Assembly (NCBI GenBank): GCA_021793675.1
Contig: JAJYSG010000001.1
Span: 41,702-105,701 of the forward strand
Length of the DNA: 64,000 bases
Source of the DNA: Actinomycetes bacterium
Lineage (GTDB): Bacteria > Actinomycetota > Actinomycetes > Actinomycetales > Cellulomonadaceae
Direction: 5' to 3'
In this document: one piece after another, positions 24,906 through 33,777 of the stretch
Numbering within the stretch: position 1 is the first letter of the stretch
Layout: each line of letters starts with the position of its first letter
Position numbers and translations under genes: made by a program
The notes under the pieces: model-generated
The model's database searches: none
The model's input: only the letters and a program-made list of their open reading frames with translations
What the model was told of the DNA's origin: nothing

Positions 24906-27183
24906 CCTGCTGCTCCACCGCCCGGCGCACGGTCGTCAGCCAGTGGTGCAGCTCGGCTGACGTCGTCGGCAGCGGCCGAGGGGCGTAGCGCTCCTGCTCC
25001 ACGGCGCTGGCCAGGCGTGTCAGCGCCTCGAGCGCCGGGCCGTCGAGCCCCCGCCCCGTTCGCTCCGCGAGCCGTGACTGGATGGTCCGCACCGCCGCGC
25101 GGGGTGTCGTCGCATCCGACCAGCTGATCGAGGCGCGCCGCGAGAGCAGGCGCTGCAGGTGGTGCCAGGCACGCTCGCACGTCAGCTCCACCGGGCGCCG
25201 ACGGCGGCGGACGACGAGCAGCGCCGCGCCGGCGAGCAGCGCCGCCAACGCTGCCAGCATGCCGGTGGGCAGCCAGGGACCGTGAGCGGAGATCGCTCCG
25301 CCGATGCCGCCCGACGTGGTCTGCGCGGGACTCGTCGCGGAGCCCGTGGCTGCACCCATGTGACCGAGCCGAGGGTCCGACCCCGGGTCTGACTGGCCGG
25401 CCTTCAGGTTGGCCAGCGGGTCGCTCCACACCGGGGGCGCGCCGGTCTGCTCGGCCGGTGTCGGCTCGAACCGCACCCAGCCGTAACCCCGGAAGTACAG
25501 CTCGGGCCACGCGTGCGCGAGCTTGCCGGAGACCACGTACGTCAGGTGGTCGCCGTCCATCACCGCGGTGCCGGGCAGGAACCCCACCGCGACCCGGGTG
25601 GGGATCCCGAGCGTGCGGCTCATGATCGCCATGGCGGTCGCGAACTGGACGCAGTACCCCCGGCGGTCCTGCAGGAAGTCCCACACCGCGTCGCTCGTCG
25701 TGGCCGGCGGCACGCGGGTGTCGTAGGTGAAGTTCGCCGTCGACCGCAGGTAGCTCTGCAGCGCCAGCGCCTCGTCGTAGGGCGTCGCGGCCTTCCCGAC
25801 GATCTGCTTGGCGAGGGCCGCCACGTCGCCGATGTGCTGGGAGCTCGGCAGCTGCAGGTAGTCGTCCGATCCCGGCGGTGTCGCCACGCCGGCGTTCCGC
25901 AGGTCCGCGGCCGTGATGGTCGGGACGTAGACCTGCATCGCGTACTGCTGGCCGGAGGTCGTCGGAGCCCGGCCGTCCACCTCGTCCTTCGTCGGGTTGT
26001 ACGTCCACGGCCCCGTGACCTGCAGCGTCCGTGCGAACGTGGCGATCGGGAGCTCGGACTGCTCGAGGTTCTGGAGAGTCACCGCGACGTCGAGCACGTG
26101 GGGGTTCGACGGGTCGATGAGCCGCGGGGCCGACGGCCCGCCGCCGAGCACCTGGCCGGGAGCCCATGCCTGTCCGAGGGTCGGGCCCGTGCGGTGCCAC
26201 TGGCGGCCGTCGAACTCGTCGACCGTGAAGGCGCGCAGCGGTCCGATCGACGAAGCGCTCGGCACGACGCCCGTCGTGGTGCCCGCCGTGGCGTTCGGCG
26301 TCGAGGCTACGGTGCCGCCCGACGAGGCGGCGGCAGCGGCCTGCTGGGCCTGGGGCGTCGTCACCGTGTAGGTCAGCACCGCCTGCGACGAGCGCATGCC
26401 GAGGCTGTCACGCAGGTCGAGGGAGTCGGACAGCTGGAGGGGACCGGTGGGACCGGCGCCGAGGTTCGGCAGCGAGACGGCCGCCCAGGCGGGCAGCGAT
26501 GACAGCGCAGGGGCGCCGACGAGCGCCACCAGCAGCACGCCGAGGGCACCGGCCACGATCGTGCTGCCCTGGCGCAGCCGCACCGAGTCGCTCACCGGTG
26601 GCGCGGCCCCCACGGCGAGCAGCAGCAGGTACGACAGACCTGCCCAGAACAGGCCCCAGCCGTTCGTCGGGAAGCCGAGGAACACGGCCGGCAACCAGAA
26701 CGCGACGAGCGGCAGGGCGGAGAGCGCGGGTACGTCCGCGCCGATCGCCAGCGCGTCCACCAGGAGGAAGATCGCTGCGGCCGCCGTCACGACGATGACG
26801 TCGGCGGGTCGTTGCGCCGGCATCGGCACCATCGAGTCCTGGATCAGCCGGATCCCTTGCGCGCCGAGGTCCCAGGCGCGCGTCAGCGGGTTGCTCCCCG
26901 GGGCGCCGGTGCCGGAGCCGCCGTAGGCGAGCACGATCCCCAGCACGGCGGCGGCCAGCCCGAGCAGGCTCGGCAGCCACGCGGTCCGGACGAGGGCCCG
27001 CACCGTCGCCGTCAGTGCCGCGAGGAGCAGCACCGTCACGCAGGCCGACGAGAGCCACGAGCCGTGCTCGATGAGGCCGGAGAGCGCCAACAGGCTGCCG
27101 CAGGTGGCCGTCGCGGCCAGCACCGAGCTGAGGAGGGGGCGCGGCCCGCGACCGGGCGGGGCGGCTCGGCCGGCCGCGCTCAT
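24850..27183 (-). CDS. Membrane transglutaminase-like protein (TgpA-type)
   Basis: A 777-residue membrane protein. About six N-terminal helices (to residue ~235) precede a large extracytoplasmic part (DUF3488-like) and a transglutaminase-like core with Cys511 in RRGYCVQFATAMA and His557 in AHAWPELYF; the third catalytic position reads WVRFEPTP, with Glu where Asp is often found. One more helix at ~635 (LAALAALLAGAALLV) leads to a cytoplasmic helical tail. With moxR and DUF58 it forms a conserved three-gene set linked to envelope protein handling. ATG at 27183 overlaps the DUF58 stop (ATGA). Confidence 0.9.
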   Translation of the reverse strand: MSAAGRAAPPGRGPRPLLSSVLAATATCGSLLALSGLIEHGSWLSSACVTVLLLAALTATVRALVRTAWLPSLLGLAAAVLGIVLAYGGSGTGAPGSNPLTRAWDLGAQGIRLIQDSMVPMPAQRPADVIVVTAAAAIFLLVDALAIGADVPALSALPLVAFWLPAVFLGFPTNGWGLFWAGLSYLLLLAVGAAPPVSDSVRLRQGSTIVAGALGVLLVALVGAPALSSLPAWAAVSLPNLGAGPTGPLQLSDSLDLRDSLGMRSSQAVLTYTVTTPQAQQAAAAASSGGTVASTPNATAGTTTGVVPSASSIGPLRAFTVDEFDGRQWHRTGPTLGQAWAPGQVLGGGPSAPRLIDPSNPHVLDVAVTLQNLEQSELPIATFARTLQVTGPWTYNPTKDEVDGRAPTTSGQQYAMQVYVPTITAADLRNAGVATPPGSDDYLQLPSSQHIGDVAALAKQIVGKAATPYDEALALQSYLRSTANFTYDTRVPPATTSDAVWDFLQDRRGYCVQFATAMAIMSRTLGIPTRVAVGFLPGTAVMDGDHLTYVVSGKLAHAWPELYFRGYGWVRFEPTPAEQTGAPPVWSDPLANLKAGQSDPGSDPRLGHMGAATGSATSPAQTTSGGIGGAISAHGPWLPTGMLAALAALLAGAALLVVRRRRRPVELTCERAWHHLQRLLSRRASISWSDATTPRAAVRTIQSRLAERTGRGLDGPALEALTRLASAVEQERYAPRPLPTTSAELHHWLTTVRRAVEQQVSDRTRRDADPSALPSES

Positions 27184-28430
27184 GGCGTCCCGCCGAGCAG
27201 CCGCATCCAGCAGTCCGTGGCGGCCTCGCCGGTGCTGACGCGCACGGCGTGCCAGCCGGCACGGCGCAGCGCCCGCAGCGTGTTCTCGGTCGCCGCCGCC
27301 TCGCCGGGCTGGCGGGAGTCGCTGCGCACCACGGCCCAGCCCTGCGCCGAGTCGCTGATGCGCGCCAGCTCGGTGCGGGCCGCCGGGGTCAGCGGTCCGA
27401 GCACGGCCAGCACGATGTCGTCGCCCTTGCCCGAGGTCTGGATCATCCGCACGGCGGCGCCGAGCCGCTGCTCGGCCTCCGGCTCGGTGCGGGGCCCGAC
27501 GAGGTCGATGAGCGGGTCGAGGAGCGCCGCCCGGGCGATGGGGCCGGACTTGGCGGTGAGGAACGTGGGGATGTCGCCGGTCTCACCCAGCCCGGCACCG
27601 AGCAGGCGCACCGGGTGGCCGGCCTCGAGCATCGCCACGGCCATGGAGGCGGCGAGCGAGATGGACCACTCGACGGCGGCGGGCCGGGCGGGCTGGTCGA
27701 GCAGCACGGTGACGGGCCGCATGCCGGCCCGCTCATCGGACCGCACCAGGAGCGAGCCGCGCCGGGCGGACGACCGCCAGTGCACCCGGCGCAGGTCGTC
27801 GCCCTCGCGGTAGTCACGCAGCGACGCGTCGTCCGTCGAGGGGGAGCGGGCGCCCAGGGCGACGCGGTCCGGCTCCCCGACCAGCGCCTCGCTCGGTGCG
27901 GGCAGCGCGACGATCGACGGCCACACCGCGACCTCGGCGACCGATCCGATGTCGGCCGGCGCGCGCACCACGCCGAACGGGTCGCCGCGCGTCACGACGA
28001 GCGGGCCGAGCGTCCACCGTCCGCGCCGTGCGGCCTGCACGCTGTACCGGACCTCGACGCTGGAGGGGGTCCGCTCCACCCGGGCGCGCAGCGCGTGACC
28101 GCCCGACAGCTCGCTCGACGCCTGCTCGGCGAACCGCAGCCCGGCGAGCCGGGCGCGGGCGGCGGCATCCGTCGCCTGCACGTGGATCGCCACCTGGGCC
28201 GTCTCGCCGACGTGCAGCGGGTTCGGCCGCACGCTGCGGCGCACGTCGATGCGGTGCCGCTGACGAGCGGGCGAGCGAGCGGCGACCAGTGCACCCGCCC
28301 CGACGACGAGCACGACGGCCGCCAGGCCGATGCGGACCAGGTCCAGCGACCCGAGCAGGCCACCGAGCACCACGAGCGCGCCGCCGCACCCGGCGAGCGC
28401 CCAGCCTCGGACGGTCGGCCGGGGCAGCAT
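27180..28430 (-). CDS. DUF58 protein (MoxR partner)
   Basis: A 416-residue protein with two adjacent N-terminal membrane helices (residues ~9-50), an immunoglobulin-like section and the DUF58 core DASLRDYREGDDLRRVHWRSSARRGSLLVRSDE, then a von Willebrand A-like fold around TVLLDQPARPAAVEWSISLAAS. DUF58 proteins work with MoxR ATPases, by analogy with chaperone-type MoxR/VWA systems; the client is unknown. Start ATG at 28430 overlaps the moxR stop by one base. The longer frame up to 29036 runs inside moxR and is not coding. Confidence 0.9.
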   Translation of the reverse strand: MLPRPTVRGWALAGCGGALVVLGGLLGSLDLVRIGLAAVVLVVGAGALVAARSPARQRHRIDVRRSVRPNPLHVGETAQVAIHVQATDAAARARLAGLRFAEQASSELSGGHALRARVERTPSSVEVRYSVQAARRGRWTLGPLVVTRGDPFGVVRAPADIGSVAEVAVWPSIVALPAPSEALVGEPDRVALGARSPSTDDASLRDYREGDDLRRVHWRSSARRGSLLVRSDERAGMRPVTVLLDQPARPAAVEWSISLAASMAVAMLEAGHPVRLLGAGLGETGDIPTFLTAKSGPIARAALLDPLIDLVGPRTEPEAEQRLGAAVRMIQTSGKGDDIVLAVLGPLTPAARTELARISDSAQGWAVVRSDSRQPGEAAATENTLRALRRAGWHAVRVSTGEAATDCWMRLLGGTP

Positions 28431-29428
28431 CAGCCGGTCGCCCGCCGGGCCCGGGTCGCCACCGGCTCGGGCAGCGCGACGCGACTCACCACGTCCGCCA
28501 CCAGGTCCGACGTGGTGCGACCGGACAGCCGTGCCTCGGTGCTCGGCAGCAGCCGGTGCGCGAGGACGGGCACGGCGAGCTCCTGCACGTCGTCGGGCAG
28601 CACATGGTCGCGGCCCGCCATGGCGGCGACGGACTTCGCCGCCCGCAACAGCTGGATCGCCGCGCGCGGCGAGGCGCCGAGCCGCAGCCCGGGGTCCTCG
28701 CGGGTGGCGCCGACGAGCGCGACGACGTACCGCTTCACCGCGGGGGCGGCGTACAGCCGGCGCACCACGTCTGCCATGCGGGCGACGTGCTGCGCGTCCG
28801 TGACGGGCTCGAGGCTGTCGAGCGGGTCGGAGGTCTCCTGGCGGTCGAGCATCTCGAGCTCCGACTCGGGGCTCGGGTAGCCGACCGTCAGCCGCGCCAT
28901 GAAGCGGTCGCGCTGGGCCTCCGGGAGCGGGTAGGTGCCCTCCATCTCGACCGGGTTCTGCGTCGCCACGACGAGGAAGGGACGCGGCAGCGGATAGGAG
29001 CGCCCGTCCACCGTGGCCTGGGCCTCCTGCATGCACTCGAGCAGGGCGGACTGCGTCTTGGGGGAGGCCCGGTTGATCTCGTCGCCGATGACGACGTGGG
29101 CGAACACCGGCCCCGGCCGGAACTCGAACTCGTGCGTCTGGCTGCGGAAGATGTTGACGCCGGTCAGGTCGCTGGGCAGCAGGTCGGGCGTGAACTGGAT
29201 CCGTCCTACCGAGCAGTCGATCGTCCTGGCGATCGCCTTGGCCAGCGTCGTCTTGCCGACGCCGGGCACGTCCTCGAGGAGCAGATGCCCCTCGGCGAGC
29301 AGGACGGCCAAGCTGACGCGCACGAGGTCGGGTCGGCCCGTCATGACCGACTCGACACCCTGACGCATGCGACCGGTGACGTCGACGACGTCACCCAGCT
29401 CTGCCTCCGTGGGGACAGCAGCGAGCAT
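28430..29428 (-). CDS. MoxR-family AAA+ ATPase
   Basis: A 332-residue AAA+ chaperone. Walker A is EDVPGVGKTTLAKAIA, Walker B is VVIGDEINRASPKTQSALLECMQE, sensor 1 lies in LVVATQNPVEMEGTYPLPEAQRDRF, and the lid has a typical ASPRAAIQLLRAAK. It likely remodels an envelope protein together with DUF58 and the transglutaminase protein. GAGGAGG five bases before the ATG at 29428 sets the start. A -10-like TACGCT (minus, 29458-29453) gives a leader of about 18 bases, and inverted GTGGAG box pairs upstream suggest MraZ control. Confidence 0.95.
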   Translation of the reverse strand: MLAAVPTEAELGDVVDVTGRMRQGVESVMTGRPDLVRVSLAVLLAEGHLLLEDVPGVGKTTLAKAIARTIDCSVGRIQFTPDLLPSDLTGVNIFRSQTHEFEFRPGPVFAHVVIGDEINRASPKTQSALLECMQEAQATVDGRSYPLPRPFLVVATQNPVEMEGTYPLPEAQRDRFMARLTVGYPSPESELEMLDRQETSDPLDSLEPVTDAQHVARMADVVRRLYAAPAVKRYVVALVGATREDPGLRLGASPRAAIQLLRAAKSVAAMAGRDHVLPDDVQELAVPVLAHRLLPSTEARLSGRTTSDLVADVVSRVALPEPVATRARRATG

Positions 29429-29452
29429 GTGCACCTCCTCGGGCTGTCTCCG

Positions 29453-29458
29453 AGCGTA
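29453..29458 (-). promoter_or_regulatory. Putative -10 (TACGCT) for the moxR operon
   Basis: Minus-strand TACGCT about 25 bases before the moxR ATG, leaving room for a start site and the GAGGAGG ribosome binding site. Confidence 0.45.
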
Positions 29459-29527
29459 CGTGCTGGCGGGCCCCGACGGGGGCGGTCGGGCGCGCGAGGT
29501 TCACCCCGGCCCGCCCGGCACCGAGCC

Positions 29528-29543
29528 CTCCACTTCCCTCCAC
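29528..29543 (-). promoter_or_regulatory. Inverted MraZ-type box pair, moxR side (copy 1)
   Basis: On the minus strand GTGGAGGGAAGTGGAG: two GTGGAG boxes 10 bp apart. It differs at one of 16 positions from the first two boxes before mraZ (GTGGAGGAAAGTGGAG at 29721-29736). Confidence 0.7.
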
Positions 29544-29643
29544 GTCGTGCGCCGTGCCGTGGCGTGCCGGGCGGTTCGGTGCGGCCGGCGGGCGGTGCGG
29601 CCGCCGGTTGCGGCCCGGTCGCGGTCGTCGGGACGGCCAGCTC

Positions 29644-29659
29644 CTCCACCGCCCTCCAC
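29644..29659 (-). promoter_or_regulatory. Inverted MraZ-type box pair, moxR side (copy 2)
   Basis: On the minus strand GTGGAGGGCGGTGGAG: again two GTGGAG boxes with 10-bp spacing, between copy 1 and the mraZ operator. Confidence 0.6.
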
Positions 29660-29720
29660 CGCCATTGACCTGCTGCGACGCGACATCCTGGGGTGAAACG
29701 GGGCGTCGGTTCCGCCACTC

Positions 29721-29756
29721 GTGGAGGAAAGTGGAGTAGCGTGGAGCGCGCTGGAG
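29721..29756 (+). promoter_or_regulatory. MraZ operator: GTGGAG array before mraZ
   Basis: GTGGAG occurs at 29721, 29731 and 29741, with CTGGAG at 29751: four boxes exactly 10 bp apart on one DNA face. MraZ is known to bind such direct repeats in its own promoter. The array covers the -10 candidate TAGCGT (29737-29742), so binding would repress the dcw cluster. Confidence 0.88.
29737..29742 (+). promoter_or_regulatory. Putative -10 (TAGCGT) for mraZ and the dcw cluster
   Basis: TAGCGT lies inside the GTGGAG array, 47 bases before the mraZ ATG. Confidence 0.6.
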
Positions 29757-29789
29757 CCAGTAGGAGGGCTGCGGGCGAGGGGAGGCGTG

Positions 29790-30263
29790 ATGGAGCAGGA
29801 GGCCGGCGGCGTCCTCGGCTCGGTCGCGCCCTTCCTCGGCACGCACACACCGCGGCTCGACGACAAGGGCCGGCTGATCCTCCCGGCGAAGTTCCGGGTG
29901 GCGTTCGCGCCGGGCCTGGTCATGACCCGCGGCCAGGAGCGCTGCCTCTACCTGCTGCCGCTGGGCGAGTTCCGTCGCATGCACGAGCGGCTGTCCGGCG
30001 CCCCGATCACCAACAAGCAGGCCCGCGACTACCTGCGGGTGTTCCTGTCCGGGGCGAGCGACGAGCAGCCGGACCGGCAGGGACGCATCTCGATCCCGCC
30101 GATGCTGCGCCGCTACGCCGGTCTCGAGCGCGACGTGGCCGTCATCGGGGCCGGGACCCGGGTCGAGATCTGGGACCTCGGGGCCTGGGAGAGGTACCTC
30201 GAGGAGACCGAGTCCGGCTACGCCGACACCGCGGAGGAGGTCTTCCCGCACGGCCCGTTCTGA
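29790..30263 (+). CDS. mraZ: Transcriptional regulator MraZ
   Basis: A 157-residue DNA-binding protein of the AbrB-like double-barrel fold that forms rings and represses its own dcw operon. Two repeats are seen: [18 protein letters not shown] with [16 protein letters not shown], and [19 protein letters not shown] with [13 protein letters not shown]. Each has the DxxGR motif. The first 14 residues (before [10 protein letters not shown]) exceed the usual start; ATG at 29790 is chosen because GGGGAGG stands upstream, with GTG one codon earlier as an alternative. Target boxes lie directly upstream. Confidence 0.95.
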   Translation: MEQEAGGVLGSVAPFLGTHTPRLDDKGRLILPAKFRVAFAPGLVMTRGQERCLYLLPLGEFRRMHERLSGAPITNKQARDYLRVFLSGASDEQPDRQGRISIPPMLRRYAGLERDVAVIGAGTRVEIWDLGAWERYLEETESGYADTAEEVFPHGPF

Positions 30264-30381
30264 CCGTCCATCGCCGCTGCCCGAGCGACACCAACCTGCA
30301 GGAACCCCGAACCGACCGCCCGACGAGACCTCCCCCCGGAGCTGGCGCACTTCCCCGGTGCCAGACACCGGAGGGGGATCT

Positions 30382-30421
30382 GGTCGGACGGTGGAGGGAC
30401 CGTCCGACCATCCACCGTCCG
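30382..30421 (+). promoter_or_regulatory. Two mutually exclusive hairpins between mraZ and rsmH
   Basis: Arm A (30382-30392) pairs perfectly over 11 bp with 30399-30409. The overlapping arm 30385-30395 pairs perfectly over 11 bp with 30411-30421, right next to the rsmH ribosome binding site GGAAGGA (30421-30427). Only one hairpin can form at a time, the layout of an attenuator or translational switch. A smaller stem CCGGTG/CACCGG lies at 30355-30371. Confidence 0.6.
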
Positions 30422-30435
30422 GAAGGAGCATCGCC

Positions 30436-31425
30436 GTGGCCCAGGCCGACGCTGCTGCACGGCACGTGCCGGTGCTGCTGCAGCGGTGCCTGGACCTGCT
30501 CGGTCCGGCGCTGCAGGCGCCGGACGCCGTGATGGTCGACTCGACGCTCGGCATGGGCGGGCACAGCGAGGGCGTGCTGGCCGCGTTCCCGCACGTGCGC
30601 GTGGTCGGGCTGGACCGCGACCCGCAGGCGCTCGACCTCGCGGGCCGCCGGCTCGCCCCGTACGGTGACCGTTTCGTCGCGGTCCACGCGGTGTACGACG
30701 AGGTCCACGCGGTGCTCGACGGGCTCGGGATCGGCGCGGTGCAGGGCGTGCTCATGGACCTCGGCGTCTCGTCGCTCCAGCTCGACGAGCCGGAACGCGG
30801 CTTCTCCTACGCCCAGGACGCGCCGCTCGACATGCGGATGGACCCCACCACCGGGCCGACGGCCGCCGACGTGCTCAACACCTACGACGAGCGCGAGCTC
30901 GCCCGCGTGCTGCGCACGTGGGGCGAGGAGCGGTTCGCCGGGCGCATCGCGCGGGCCGTGGTCCGGGCCCGGGCTCGCCGGCCGCTCGAGCGCACCGGCG
31001 AGCTCGTCGACCTGGTGCGGGATGCCATCCCGGCCGCGGCGCGCGCCACCGGAGGGCACCCCGCCAAGCGCACCTTCCAGGCGCTGCGCATCGAGGTGAA
31101 CGGCGAGCTCGACGCGCTGGCCCGCGCGCTGCCGGAGTCGGTCGCGGTGCTGGCCGTCGGCGGCCGGATCGTCGTCGAGGCGTACCAGTCGCTCGAGGAC
31201 CGCCTGGTCAAGCGCACCTTCGCGGCCGGTGCGACGTCGAGCGCACCGCCGGACCTCCCGGTGGAGCAGCCGGAGCACGCGCCGTACCTCAGGCTCCTCA
31301 CCCGGGGAGCGGAGCAGGCGGGCGACGACGAGGTCGCGCACAACCCTCGGGCCCAGTCCGTCCGGCTGCGGGCGGCCGAACGGGTCCGGCCGACGCCGGG
31401 CCACGTCGCAAGGAGTGCCGCATGA
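30436..31425 (+). CDS. rsmH: 16S rRNA (cytosine-1402-N4) methyltransferase RsmH
   Basis: A 329-residue SAM enzyme that methylates N4 of C1402 in 16S rRNA. Family marks are [34 protein letters not shown] (SAM site), [42 protein letters not shown] and [14 protein letters not shown]. The GTG at 30436 has GGAAGGA nine bases upstream. The intergenic stretch before it (172 bases) can form alternative hairpins. Overlaps ftsL as ATGA. Confidence 0.97.
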   Translation: MAQADAAARHVPVLLQRCLDLLGPALQAPDAVMVDSTLGMGGHSEGVLAAFPHVRVVGLDRDPQALDLAGRRLAPYGDRFVAVHAVYDEVHAVLDGLGIGAVQGVLMDLGVSSLQLDEPERGFSYAQDAPLDMRMDPTTGPTAADVLNTYDERELARVLRTWGEERFAGRIARAVVRARARRPLERTGELVDLVRDAIPAAARATGGHPAKRTFQALRIEVNGELDALARALPESVAVLAVGGRIVVEAYQSLEDRLVKRTFAAGATSSAPPDLPVEQPEHAPYLRLLTRGAEQAGDDEVAHNPRAQSVRLRAAERVRPTPGHVARSAA

Positions 31426-31844
31426 GCGCCGCCACGGCACGCGCCACCAGTGCTCGTCCCGCTCCGCGCCCTCGGCCGTCGGCGCCTGCCACCCCGCCGG
31501 CGCCCCGGCTGCGCGTGGTCGCCACGCCGGCGCAGGCGCGCACGCGCGTGCCGTTCGTCCTGGCGTGCATGGCCGTGCTCGCGGCGGCGCTGCTCGCGGC
31601 GCTGCTGCTCAACACCTCGACCGCCCAGCTGGCGTTCGAGCGCTTCACCCTGACCAACCAGCTCGGCCGCCTGCAGCAGGACCAGGCCGAGCTGCAGACC
31701 CAGCTGGACTCGAAGTCCTCGCCGTCGAACCTGGCCAGCGCCGCCCGGGCGATCGGGATGGTGCCGGCCAACGGCACGGGATGGCTGCGGCTGTCGGACG
31801 GCAGCGTGCAGGGAGCGCCGGCGCCCGCCAAGGCGGCCGGATGA
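31422..31844 (+). CDS. ftsL: FtsL-like septum protein
   Basis: A 140-residue single-pass membrane protein in the ftsL position. A Pro/Ala-rich cytoplasmic N-terminus (residues 1-42) is followed by a membrane helix at ~44-64 ([21 protein letters not shown]) and an extracellular coiled coil ([22 protein letters not shown]), which pairs with FtsB/DivIC and helps activate FtsWI. Sequence conservation in this family is low, so the name rests on architecture and on its place between rsmH and ftsI. It overlaps both neighbours by four bases. Confidence 0.85.
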   Translation: MSAATARATSARPAPRPRPSAPATPPAPRLRVVATPAQARTRVPFVLACMAVLAAALLAALLLNTSTAQLAFERFTLTNQLGRLQQDQAELQTQLDSKSSPSNLASAARAIGMVPANGTGWLRLSDGSVQGAPAPAKAAG

Positions 31845-33688
31845 CCCCCGCGGGGGCCGGGGACGCCGCGCTCCGTCGGGCCACGCCCCGGACCGTGGCC
31901 CGGCGTCAGGGGCGGCCACCGGCGGTCCGGCGGCCGGTGACGGCGCCCGTCGCCGTGCCGGGCTCGCGGCGCCGTGTCACGGCGATCGTCGTCGTGGTCA
32001 CCCTGGTCCTGGCCGTGTTCGGGGCACGGCTCGTCTACCTGCAGGGCATCGACGGACCGGCGATCGCGCGGCAGGCCCTCCAGGACCGGCTCGTGACGGT
32101 GAGCTCCTTGGGAGACCGGGGCGAGATCACCGACGCCAACGGGGTGCCGTTGGCGGTCTCGGTGGAGCGGTACGACGTCGCGGTCAACCAGAAGCAGGTG
32201 GCGTCCTACAAGGGTGGCAAGGACGTCCCGGCCGGCGCAGCCGGCGTCGCCCAGCTGCTCGCGCCGATCCTCGGTGCCAACCCGGCGGAGCTGGGCGGCG
32301 CGCTCGTCGGCAGCTCGACGTACCGCTACCTCGCGAAGGGCGTGGTGCCGGACGTCGCCCGCCAGATCCGGGCGCTCGGCCTGCCCGGGGTGCAGCTGTC
32401 GGCGGTGACCGACCGCGTCTACCCCAAGGGGACGCTGGCCGGGAACATCATCGGCTTCGTCGGTGCGAACGGGAAGGGCGCGCAGGGGCTGGAGTACTCG
32501 CTGCAGGACCGGCTCGCCGGCTCGAACGGCAGCGAGACGTTCGAGGTCGGCGGGCAGGGGCAGACCATCCCCGGCGGGTACGACGTCGCCAAGCCCGCGG
32601 TGGCCGGCTCGTCGGCCCGCCTGACGATCCTGTCCGACGTCCAGTGGAAGGCGCAGGAGGCGGCGAACGCGCAGCAGGCGGCCACCGGCGCCGATGCGGT
32701 GACGATCGTCGTCATGGGGGCGCGCACGGGCGACGTGTACGCGATCGCCGACTCGGGCTCCATCGACCCGAACAAGCCGGGGCCGGCGGCCGCCGACGCC
32801 CTGTCGCGCGCGGTGACCCAGGTGTTCGAGCCCGGCTCCACCGGCAAGGTCGTGACGATGGCGGCGCTGCTCGAGAGCGGCCTGGCGACGCCGACCAGCC
32901 AGTACCAGGTGCCGAACCAGTTCACGACGCCGAACGGCGCTGGCGTCATCACGGACGCCGAGAACCATGGTGTCGAGCACCTCACGCTCACCGGCATCCT
33001 CGCGCAGTCGTCGAACGTCGGGACGGTCACGGCCGGCCAGCGCCTCACCGTCCAGCAGCGCTACGACTACCTCAGGAAGTTCGGCTTCGGCTCCCCGACC
33101 GGTATCGAGATGCCGGGCGAGTCCCCGGGCATCCTGCGGCCGGCCGCGCAGTGGGACGGGCGCACGCAGTACAACGTGCTGTTCGGCCAGGGCCTGGCGG
33201 TCAACGCGCTGCAGGCCGTCGGCGTGTACGGCACGGTCGCCAACGGCGGCGTCAAGGTGTCGCCGCACGTCGTGGCGGGCTGGACGGCGCCCGACGGCAC
33301 CTACACCCCGGTGGCGCGTGCCGCCGGCACCCGGATCATCTCCCAGGCGACCGCGGGCGAGCTCATGACGATGCTGCAGTCGGTCGTCGACGACGGTTCC
33401 GGCACCGGCAACGCGGCGGCCATCCCCGGGTACCGCGTGGCGGGCAAGACGGGCACCGCGCAGGAGCTGAGCACGAACGGCATCACGGCGTCCTTCATCG
33501 GCGTGGTGCCTGCGGACTCGCCGCAGGTCGTCGTGGGCGTCTTCGTGACCAACCCGAAGACGTCGGTCTACGGCGGCGTGGTCGCGGCGCCGGTGTTCGC
33601 CGACGTGGCGGGCTTCACGCTCGCGGAGCTCGGCATCGCGCCGTCCGCCGGCACCTCCGGACCCGCCCTCTACCCGCCGACGTGGTGA
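31841..33688 (+). CDS. ftsI: Septal transpeptidase FtsI (PBP3)
   Basis: A 615-residue class B penicillin-binding protein that cross-links septal peptidoglycan. One membrane helix at ~48-68 follows a 45-residue basic tail; the N-terminal pedestal has RGEITDANGVPLAVS. The transpeptidase motifs are S333-TGK (in EPGSTGKV), S390-S391-N392 and K536-TG (AGKTGTAQ). It polymerises no glycan itself and works with FtsW. The ATG overlaps ftsL (ATGA). The 89-base gap before murE carries an internal promoter candidate. Confidence 0.97.
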   Translation: MTPAGAGDAALRRATPRTVARRQGRPPAVRRPVTAPVAVPGSRRRVTAIVVVVTLVLAVFGARLVYLQGIDGPAIARQALQDRLVTVSSLGDRGEITDANGVPLAVSVERYDVAVNQKQVASYKGGKDVPAGAAGVAQLLAPILGANPAELGGALVGSSTYRYLAKGVVPDVARQIRALGLPGVQLSAVTDRVYPKGTLAGNIIGFVGANGKGAQGLEYSLQDRLAGSNGSETFEVGGQGQTIPGGYDVAKPAVAGSSARLTILSDVQWKAQEAANAQQAATGADAVTIVVMGARTGDVYAIADSGSIDPNKPGPAAADALSRAVTQVFEPGSTGKVVTMAALLESGLATPTSQYQVPNQFTTPNGAGVITDAENHGVEHLTLTGILAQSSNVGTVTAGQRLTVQQRYDYLRKFGFGSPTGIEMPGESPGILRPAAQWDGRTQYNVLFGQGLAVNALQAVGVYGTVANGGVKVSPHVVAGWTAPDGTYTPVARAAGTRIISQATAGELMTMLQSVVDDGSGTGNAAAIPGYRVAGKTGTAQELSTNGITASFIGVVPADSPQVVVGVFVTNPKTSVYGGVVAAPVFADVAGFTLAELGIAPSAGTSGPALYPPTW

Positions 33689-33764
33689 CGTCGGGCCCCG
33701 CGCCCGCGCGCCGCGCCGCACTGCCGGCGAGCACCCCGTGCGCGGCCGGAGCATCCGGTCCGGG

Positions 33765-33770
33765 TAGATT
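33765..33770 (+). promoter_or_regulatory. Putative leaderless -10 (TAGATT) for murE
   Basis: TAGATT, seven bases, then ATG at 33778. It would give the mur genes a promoter separate from mraZ. Confidence 0.6.
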
Positions 33771-33777
33771 CGTCGCC

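Larger units (their letters stand above)
29429..29789. other. moxR-mraZ divergent intergenic region (361 bp)
   Basis: No gene was found here. It holds the moxR -10 candidate (29453-29458, minus), two inverted GTGGAG pairs (29528-29543, 29644-29659), the forward mraZ array (29721-29756) and the mraZ -10 TAGCGT (29737-29742). The part at 29545-29640 is Gly/Arg-codon-like GC-rich sequence with no recognisable feature. Confidence 0.75.
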
